Assembly: GCF_900094545.1 (NCBI RefSeq)
Contig: NZ_FMAH01000004.1
Coordinates: 1-64,000 of the forward strand
From: Martinezella miluonensis
GTDB lineage: Bacteria > Pseudomonadota > Alphaproteobacteria > Rhizobiales > Rhizobiaceae
Direction: 5' to 3'
DNA length: 64,000 bases
Shown: positions 58,839-64,000 of the stretch, piece after piece
Layout of the letters: each line of letters opens with the position of its first letter
How positions within the stretch are numbered: position 1 is the first letter of the stretch
Position numbers and translations under genes: made by a program
Notes under the pieces: generated by a model
Database searches by the model: none
Seen by the model: only the letters and a program-made list of their open reading frames with translations
Told to the model about the DNA's origin: nothing

Positions 58839-60320
58839 ATGAGCGAACTGACCAGCCTGACCATTGCCGAAGCCCGCGCCAAGCTGCGCGCCAAGGACAT
58901 CACCGCCACCGAACTCACCGAGGCCTATATCGCGGCGATCGATGCGGCCAACGGTCAGATCAACGCCTATATCGCGGTGACGCCCGAAAAGGCGCGCGAG
59001 ATGGCCAAGGCCTCGGATGCGCGCTTGGCTAGCGGCAAGGCCGGCGCGCTCGAAGGCATCCCGCTTGGCATCAAGGATCTGTTCGGCACCGAAGGCATCC
59101 ATACCCAGGCCTGCAGCCACATTCTCGACGGTTTCAAGCCGCGCTATGAATCGACTGTCACGCAGAACCTCTGGAACGACGGCGCCGTCATGCTGGGCAA
59201 GCTCAACATGGACGAGTTCGCCATGGGATCCTCCAACGAGACCTCCTATTACGGCCCGGTGATCAACCCCTGGCGTGCCGAGGGGTCCAACCAGCAGCTC
59301 GTTCCGGGTGGTTCGTCCGGCGGTTCGGCTGCTGCCGTTGCAGCACACCTCTGCGCCGGTGCGACCGCCACCGACACCGGCGGTTCCATCCGCCAGCCAG
59401 CCGCCTTCACCGGCACCGTCGGCATCAAGCCGACCTACGGCCGCTGCTCGCGCTGGGGCATTGTCGCCTTTGCTTCGTCGCTCGACCAGGCCGGCCCTAT
59501 TGCCCGCGACGTGCGCGACGCCGCCATCCTCCTGAAGTCGATGGCAAGCATCGATGCGAAGGACACGACCTCCGTCGACCTGCCCGTGCCGGATTACGAA
59601 GCCTCGCTCGGCCAGTCGCTGCGCGGCATGAAGATCGGCATTCCCAACGAATATCGCGTCGATGGCATGCCGGAAGAGATCGAAACGCTCTGGCAGCAGG
59701 GCATCGCCTGGCTGAAGGACGCCGGCGCCGAGATCGTCAACATCTCCCTGCCGCACACCAAATATGCGCTGCCGGCCTATTATATCGTTGCGCCTGCCGA
59801 GGCATCCTCGAACCTCGCCCGCTACGACGGCGTCCGCTACGGCCTGCGCGTCGACGGCAAGGATATCGTCGACATGTACGAGAAGACCCGCGCCGCCGGC
59901 TTCGGCCAGGAAGTGAAGCGCCGCATCATGATCGGCACCTACGTTCTGTCGGCCGGCTACTACGACGCTTACTATCTGCGCGCCCAGAAGGTCCGTACGC
60001 TGATCAAGCGCGACTTCGAGCTTGCCTTCAACGCCGGCGTCGACGCGATCCTGACGCCCGCCACGCCGTCCTCCGCCTTCGGCGTCGCCGACGAGGAACT
60101 CGCTTCCGATCCGGTGAAGATGTATCTCAACGACATCTTCACGGTGACGGTCAACATGGCCGGTCTTCCGGGCATCGCCGTCCCCGCCGGCCTCGACTCC
60201 AAGGGCCTGCCGCTCGGCCTGCAGCTCATCGGCAAGCCGTTCGAAGAAGAGACCCTGTTCAAGACCGCCCACGTCATCGAACAGGCCGCCGGCAAGTTCA
60301 CGCCAGCGAAGTGGTGGTAA
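58839..60320 (+). CDS. gatA: Asp/Glu-tRNA amidotransferase subunit A
   Basis: GatA is the glutaminase of the amidotransferase that converts Asp-tRNA-Asn and Glu-tRNA-Gln. The 493-residue amidase has the catalytic Lys in [13 protein letters not shown], and the cis-Ser and nucleophile Ser in [14 protein letters not shown] and [15 protein letters not shown]. All three residues of the Ser-cisSer-Lys triad are present. gatB is not adjacent: it lies 1.3 kb away, after a YjhX-like gene and a GNAT gene. Confidence 0.96.
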   Translation: MSELTSLTIAEARAKLRAKDITATELTEAYIAAIDAANGQINAYIAVTPEKAREMAKASDARLASGKAGALEGIPLGIKDLFGTEGIHTQACSHILDGFKPRYESTVTQNLWNDGAVMLGKLNMDEFAMGSSNETSYYGPVINPWRAEGSNQQLVPGGSSGGSAAAVAAHLCAGATATDTGGSIRQPAAFTGTVGIKPTYGRCSRWGIVAFASSLDQAGPIARDVRDAAILLKSMASIDAKDTTSVDLPVPDYEASLGQSLRGMKIGIPNEYRVDGMPEEIETLWQQGIAWLKDAGAEIVNISLPHTKYALPAYYIVAPAEASSNLARYDGVRYGLRVDGKDIVDMYEKTRAAGFGQEVKRRIMIGTYVLSAGYYDAYYLRAQKVRTLIKRDFELAFNAGVDAILTPATPSSAFGVADEELASDPVKMYLNDIFTVTVNMAGLPGIAVPAGLDSKGLPLGLQLIGKPFEEETLFKTAHVIEQAAGKFTPAKWW

Positions 60321-60426
60321 CGGGTCTAACGATCCGAGCGATGAATACGGCCGACCATGGCGCTTTCGCCAGTCGAAAAGGTTCATCTCGGGAAAACGTT
60401 GGTTTGATTTTACGCTAACGGCGTAT

Positions 60427-60448
60427 CGCGGCGGCAGAAGCCGCCGCG
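60427..60448. terminator. Hairpin between convergent gatA and yjhX-like gene
   Basis: CGCGGCGGC pairs perfectly with GCCGCCGCG over nine bases, with an AGAA tetraloop. There is no U-run, but the GC-rich stem stands between two convergent genes and probably ends or protects both transcripts. Confidence 0.5.
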
Positions 60449-60456
60449 ACCGATTG

Positions 60457-60714
60457 CTATCTATTATTCAATTGCGCTCTCACCAGCCGTAGCCCCTTGT
60501 CGCTGATGCGGTAGGGATCGCCGTCAGTGGATTTGATGGCCTTGAGGCGTTTCAGCCTGCGGAAGAGGTCGATGCCGAAATCGGGGTAGAGCCAGCCGTC
60601 GCGCGTGAAGCAGGAGACGGTTTCGATCTTCTTATTTTCACTGCGTTCGGTTTCAATGCGCCCGCCCTGAGCGAGCAGGTGCAGGATGCGCTGTTCTGCG
60701 CGGGAGATGTCCAT
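60457..60714 (-). CDS. YjhX/TopAI-like toxin (UPF0386)
   Basis: The 85-residue protein matches the YjhX family: MDISRAEQRILHLLAQGGRI, VSCFTRDGWLYPDFGIDLFR, and the end KGLRLVRAQLNNR. E. coli YjhX (TopAI) binds and inhibits DNA topoisomerase I, and its antitoxin YjhQ is a GNAT-like protein. Here a GNAT gene diverges at 61019, but it may be unrelated. The ATG at 60714 gives the family length. The leader has several hairpins at 60734-60834. Confidence 0.88.
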   Translation of the reverse strand: MDISRAEQRILHLLAQGGRIETERSENKKIETVSCFTRDGWLYPDFGIDLFRRLKRLKAIKSTDGDPYRISDKGLRLVRAQLNNR

Positions 60715-60733
60715 TGTTGTCAGAATCCGTATA

Positions 60734-60747
60734 GCGCCAAAAGGCGC
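60734..60747 (-). promoter_or_regulatory. Hairpin in the leader of the yjhX-like gene
   Basis: GCGCC-AAAA-GGCGC is a perfect five-base stem, 19 bases upstream of the yjhX-like start codon. It may affect translation initiation. Confidence 0.35.
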
Positions 60748-60759
60748 ACAAAAACGATC

Positions 60760-60798
60760 CGAAGCTTCCCTCAAGGGAAGTCGGGGCTTCGTTTTTTT
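60760..60798 (+). terminator. Terminator-like hairpin with seven-T tail upstream of the yjhX-like gene
   Basis: CGAAGC pairs with GCTTCG, with an inner TTCCC-TCAA-GGGAA hairpin, and TTTTTTT follows on the plus strand. On the minus strand the same hairpin is followed four bases later by TTTTT, so it could work as an attenuator in the yjhX leader. No plus-strand gene precedes it. Confidence 0.55.
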
Positions 60799-60799
60799 C

Positions 60800-60834
60800 A
60801 GGCCCGGCACGCAAGAAGACTTGCGAGCGGGCCT
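60800..60834. promoter_or_regulatory. Second leader hairpin between yjhX-like and GNAT genes
   Basis: AGGCCCG pairs with CGGGCCT, and inside it CGCAAG pairs with CTTGCG around an AAGA loop. It directly follows the T-run of the previous hairpin, so two stable stems stand side by side. Confidence 0.45.
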
Positions 60835-61018
60835 TTACCGGGATTGACAAAAGTTAGACATCAAAACTCCATTGACGCGCACTGTCTAAAGCAGGTTGTG
60901 CTTCGCCGTCAAGCTCAACTCACCCGACGTGCTTCCCGCCGTCAAACAGGACGGCGAATCTCGCCGCTGGCAAAAGCCTCTGGCCGGTGCTTTACTGCTC
61001 ACAAATGACGGGGGACCG

Positions 61019-61528
61019 ATGATCCATATTCGCAATGCCCATGAAGGCGAAACCAAGGTGCTGGCAAGTATCGGCCTGCGCTCCTGGCAGAAGGCGATGG
61101 GCGCGATCGGTGGGATGGGCGAGCTGCTGGAAAGCGCAAGCGAGGCTTTTTCGAATTTTACCCGCAATCTCTGGCTGACGATCACGGTCATCGAGCTGAA
61201 CGGCGAGGCGGTCGGGTGGGCTGCGCGCGAAGCGCTGGACGAGGCGATCTCGGATTTCTGGATCGATCCGGATTTCGCGAGGCGAGGCCTCGGCTCAGCG
61301 CTTCTGGAGCGCATCGAGCAGGATGTGCGCGAGCAGGGGCTGGAAAAGATTTCGCTACAGAGCCATGCGGGAAACACGGATGCCATCGCCTTCTTCAAGG
61401 CGCGCGGCTTTGAAATCCACTGGTTGTCGATCGTCTATTCCCCGAAGCTTGACGGTGATGTGCCGACCGTCGGGCTTTCCAAATCGTTGGTCGATGAGAG
61501 CGATGGCGCTTACGGACCGGGCATATAG
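61019..61528 (+). CDS. GNAT family N-acetyltransferase
   Basis: The 169-residue protein starts [20 protein letters not shown] and has the acetyl-CoA loop [20 protein letters not shown] and the typical end [12 protein letters not shown]. Start ATG 61019 was chosen because the upstream frame from 60896 is not GNAT-like and GGGGACC precedes this codon. It is divergent from the yjhX-like gene and lies 88 bases before gatB. YjhQ-type antitoxin function is only a guess from position. Confidence 0.82.
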   Translation: MIHIRNAHEGETKVLASIGLRSWQKAMGAIGGMGELLESASEAFSNFTRNLWLTITVIELNGEAVGWAAREALDEAISDFWIDPDFARRGLGSALLERIEQDVREQGLEKISLQSHAGNTDAIAFFKARGFEIHWLSIVYSPKLDGDVPTVGLSKSLVDESDGAYGPGI

Positions 61529-61616
61529 CGCATCCGCGGATGCCGAAAGCCTTGCGCCGCCTCGCCAATTGCTCTACCTCACCAAAGCAGAAAACAGCAT
61601 CATACAAGAGCTTCCC

Positions 61617-63122
61617 ATGACCATTGTCGACGTCCGTACGCCAGATCCGAAACGCTTCATTCCCGGTGCCACCGGTGACTGGGAAGTCGTTATCGGGATG
61701 GAAGTCCACGCCCAGGTGTTGAGCAACTCCAAGCTCTTCTCCGGCGCATCGACGGAGTTCGGCAATCCTCAGAATTCCAATGTCTCGCTCGTCGATGCCG
61801 CCATGCCCGGCATGCTGCCCGTCATCAACGAGGAGTGCGTCAAGCAGGCCGTGCGCACGGGTCTCGGCCTGAAGGCTAAGATCAACAATCGTTCGATCTT
61901 CGACCGCAAGAACTATTTCTATCCCGACCTGCCGCAGGGCTATCAGATCTCGCAGTTCAAGGATCCGATCGTTGGCGAAGGCAAGATCGTCATTTCGCTC
62001 GGCCCCGATCGCCAAGGCCAGTTCGAGGATATCGAGATCGGCATCGAGCGCCTGCATCTGGAGCAGGATGCAGGCAAGTCGATGCACGACCAGCACGCCA
62101 CCATGTCCTATGTCGATCTCAACCGCTCCGGTGTGGCGCTGATGGAAATCGTCTCCAAGCCGGACATCCGCTCGTCGGACGAGGCGAAGGCCTATATGAC
62201 GAAGCTGCGCTCGATCGTGCGTTATCTCGGCACCTGCGACGGCAACATGGACGAAGGCTCAATGCGCGCCGACGTCAACGTCTCGGTGCGCCGCCCCGGC
62301 GGCGAATTCGGCACGCGCTGTGAAATCAAGAACGTCAACTCCATCCGCTTCATCGGCCAGGCGATCGAATACGAAGCGCGCCGGCAGATCGGCATTCTGG
62401 AAGATGGCGGCACGATCGATCAGGAGACCCGTCTGTTCGATCCGAACAAGGGCGAGACCCGCTCGCTGCGCACCAAGGAAGATGCGCATGACTATCGCTA
62501 TTTCCCCGATCCGGATCTGTTGCCACTCGAATTCGACGACGCCTTCGTCAAGGGACTTGGCGAGCATCTGCCGGAACTGCCCGACGATAAGAAGGAGCGT
62601 TTCGTTCGCGAACTCGGCCTTTCGATCTACGACGCATCCGTGCTCGTCTCGGAAAAGGCGATCGCCGATTATTTCGAAGCCGTTGCCGCTGGCCGTGACG
62701 GCAAGATGGCTGCCAACTGGGTCATCAACGACCTGCTTGGCGCCTTGAACAAGTCAGGCAAAGGCATTGAAGAGACTCCGGTTTCGCCCGCCCAGCTCGG
62801 CGCGATCATCGATCTCATCAAGGCCGAAACCATCTCCGGCAAGATCGCCAAGGATCTGTTCGAAATCGTACTCAACGAGGGCGGCGATCCCGCCGAGATC
62901 GTTGAATCGCGCGGCATGAAGCAGGTCACCGACACCGGTGCCATCGAAAAGGCAGTCGACGAGATCATAGCCGCCAACCCGGATCAGGTCGCCAAGGTCA
63001 AAGCGAAGCCGACGCTTGCCGGCTGGTTCGTAGGTCAGGTGATGAAGTCGACGGGCGGCAAGGCCAATCCGCAGGCCGTGCAGGCGCTGGTTAAGGCCAA
63101 GCTCGGCATCGAAGAGGAATAA
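61617..63122 (+). CDS. gatB: Asp/Glu-tRNA amidotransferase subunit B
   Basis: GatB binds the misacylated tRNA and carries out the amidation. The 501-residue protein shows [37 protein letters not shown], and [20 protein letters not shown], and a YqeY-like tail domain ending in [15 protein letters not shown] longer frame opens at 61323 inside the GNAT gene; the ATG at 61617 gives the family length. It is split from gatC-gatA by two genes. Confidence 0.95.
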   Translation: MTIVDVRTPDPKRFIPGATGDWEVVIGMEVHAQVLSNSKLFSGASTEFGNPQNSNVSLVDAAMPGMLPVINEECVKQAVRTGLGLKAKINNRSIFDRKNYFYPDLPQGYQISQFKDPIVGEGKIVISLGPDRQGQFEDIEIGIERLHLEQDAGKSMHDQHATMSYVDLNRSGVALMEIVSKPDIRSSDEAKAYMTKLRSIVRYLGTCDGNMDEGSMRADVNVSVRRPGGEFGTRCEIKNVNSIRFIGQAIEYEARRQIGILEDGGTIDQETRLFDPNKGETRSLRTKEDAHDYRYFPDPDLLPLEFDDAFVKGLGEHLPELPDDKKERFVRELGLSIYDASVLVSEKAIADYFEAVAAGRDGKMAANWVINDLLGALNKSGKGIEETPVSPAQLGAIIDLIKAETISGKIAKDLFEIVLNEGGDPAEIVESRGMKQVTDTGAIEKAVDEIIAANPDQVAKVKAKPTLAGWFVGQVMKSTGGKANPQAVQALVKAKLGIEEE

Positions 63123-63125
63123 TCG

Positions 63126-63626
63126 GTGTTCTTCGTGCGCACCGCCAGCGAGCAGGATCTGGAAAAGGTCCGCTCTCTGCTCGGAGAGACTTGGCATACG
63201 ACCTACGACCATATTTACGGTCGCGACAAAGTTAGCGAGTTGCATGCCTCCTGGCATTCGCCTGCTTCGCTGAAGGCGCGGTTGGCGAACAAGAACTCCG
63301 AATTCCTGGTCGCGGATGACGGCAGGACGATCGGCGGCATGGGCTATGCCGCCATGTCCAAAGAGATGGCCAAGACCGTCATGCTGTACATGCTCTATGT
63401 CGGCCCGCGCTACCAGCGCCAGGGCATCGGCCGCGATATTTTCGCCGAGCTGGAAACCTGCTTCCCGGATGCGGAAATCATGCGTCTGGAAGTCGATCCG
63501 CAAAACGAGCCCGCGATCTCCTTCTACAAAGCGCATGGCTTTGTCGAAGTCGGCCACGCGGACAATAGCGGGCAGGGGCAGTCGGGCATGCCGACGCTGA
63601 TATTCGAAAAGCCATTGGCTACGTAG
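63126..63626 (+). CDS. GNAT family N-acetyltransferase
   Basis: The 166-residue protein has the GNAT core with LYVGPRYQRQGIGRDIFAEL (acetyl-CoA loop) and VDPQNEPAISFYKAHGFVEV. It starts with GTG three bases after the gatB stop, so it is cotranscribed with gatB. A terminator follows. Substrate unknown. Confidence 0.87.
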   Translation: MFFVRTASEQDLEKVRSLLGETWHTTYDHIYGRDKVSELHASWHSPASLKARLANKNSEFLVADDGRTIGGMGYAAMSKEMAKTVMLYMLYVGPRYQRQGIGRDIFAELETCFPDAEIMRLEVDPQNEPAISFYKAHGFVEVGHADNSGQGQSGMPTLIFEKPLAT

Positions 63627-63627
63627 T

Positions 63628-63662
63628 GGCCGGCAGGCTTTTAGCTGCGTTGCCGGTCTTTT
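63628..63662 (+). terminator. Terminator after gatB-GNAT
   Basis: GGCCGGCA pairs with TGCCGGTC (one G-T pair) across a 15-base loop, followed by TTTT. It begins right after the GNAT stop. Confidence 0.5.
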
Positions 63663-63695
63663 GGGTCACTAGCGCGGCTTTGCTGGCTAGGCCAC

Positions 63696-63998
63696 CTATT
63701 CGGTTTTCTCTACTTTTTTATAGCGTGCATGGAATTTGACTATCAACTCGAGAAGCCCTGGCTTTTCGTAGGTCAGATCCGAAACCGCGATACCAACGTG
63801 CTGCATATCCCCAGCCACTTGGCGGATACTACGCTTTGCGCCACGTAGCTGCCCTGTAATGCGCCGCCCTGGAGCCAACAGCAGCCAAACATGGTGGTCT
63901 GGCCGGCTCCAATCTAGCGTATCGGCAGAGAAAAGCGCACCTTCGGATAGGATTATCGCAATGACAAGCAAGCAAAGGCCCAGAAGTATGATGCCCAA
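63696..63998 (-). CDS. Unidentified membrane-anchored protein, probably cut by window edge
   Basis: The visible 100 residues begin with a hydrophobic helix (GIILLGLCLLVIAIILSEGA) and continue with a polar domain ending in KFHARYKKVEKTE. The first visible start codon is TTG only two bases from the window end, so the true start may be further upstream and outside. No family is recognised. It converges on the gatB-GNAT transcript. Confidence 0.55.
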   Translation of the reverse strand: MGIILLGLCLLVIAIILSEGALFSADTLDWSRPDHHVWLLLAPGRRITGQLRGAKRSIRQVAGDMQHVGIAVSDLTYEKPGLLELIVKFHARYKKVEKTE

Positions 63999-64000
63999 CA

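Noticed and set aside
1..64000. CRISPR arrays, rRNA genes, prophage or multi-gene defence system
   Set aside because: I saw no regularly spaced repeats, no rRNA sequence, no phage structural genes and no defence gene cluster. The only mobile element is the IS3 end at the left edge.

Overview
The window is chromosomal DNA from an alphaproteobacterium of the Rhizobiaceae, most likely a Rhizobium. The evidence is the complete nuoA-N cluster with rhizobial insertions, DivK next to PleD, short 440-residue type ProRS, RIME-like palindromic repeats, and families typical of Rhizobiales (DUF1467, DUF3572, DUF5680, DUF6105, RkpJ-like). Coding DNA is GC-rich. Nearly everything is core genome. I found no CRISPR array, prophage, conjugative region or obvious multi-gene defence system.

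Layout. 1-345: tail of an IS3-family insertion sequence. 477-3352: two coupled surface-polysaccharide genes (RkpI/RkpJ-like). 3506-4382: a tiny membrane ORF, tRNA-Val(TAC) on the minus strand, and two identical tandem tRNA-Asp(GTC) genes with a good sigma70-type promoter. 4641-24200: one long plus-strand operon, nuoABCD, a small exported protein, nuoE (with an extra C-terminal helix-hairpin-helix domain), nuoF, a separate protein carrying the same extra domain, nuoGHIJKLMN, then birA, rnj (RNase J), mce and a DUF1467 gene, ending at a strong hairpin near 24391. 24824-28294: proS, lolC/F and lolD. 28302-29442: two small minus-strand genes. 29595-33294: a 28-codon ORF and dnaE. 33357-36054 and on to 37343: minus-strand cell-wall genes (L,D-transpeptidase, GH25 lysozyme) and dinB, whose promoter carries a GAAC-N7-GAAC LexA box. 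37426-40871: GNAT, HAD and DUF3572 genes and the divK-pleD cell-cycle/c-di-GMP pair.

40872-41547 is the strangest non-coding stretch: a tract of about 25% GC followed by a structured candidate small RNA that ends in a strong terminator. 41687-53195 is mostly minus strand: rpmG, an MFS transporter, DUF983-rnr-topA, dprA-plsY and pyrC-like-pyrB. The dihydroorotase-like protein has lost its metal ligands and looks like a structural partner of PyrB. 53381-57596: AidB-like acyl-CoA dehydrogenase, a GNAT, a TetR regulator with a perfect operator-like palindrome, a 57-codon ORF coupled to a DUF6105 gene, and ruvX. 57714-63626: UPF0173 hydrolase, gatC, gatA, a YjhX/TopAI-like toxin gene with a structured leader, a GNAT, gatB and another GNAT. 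The right edge cuts into an unidentified membrane-anchored protein.

How the genes work together. The largest unit builds complex I and adds biotinylation, RNA turnover and methylmalonyl-CoA metabolism. The gat genes make the Asp/Glu amidotransferase used in indirect aminoacylation of tRNA-Asn and tRNA-Gln. The topA-rnr, dprA-plsY and pyrB-pyrC pairs are translationally coupled. All calls come from reading the sequence; no database search was run.
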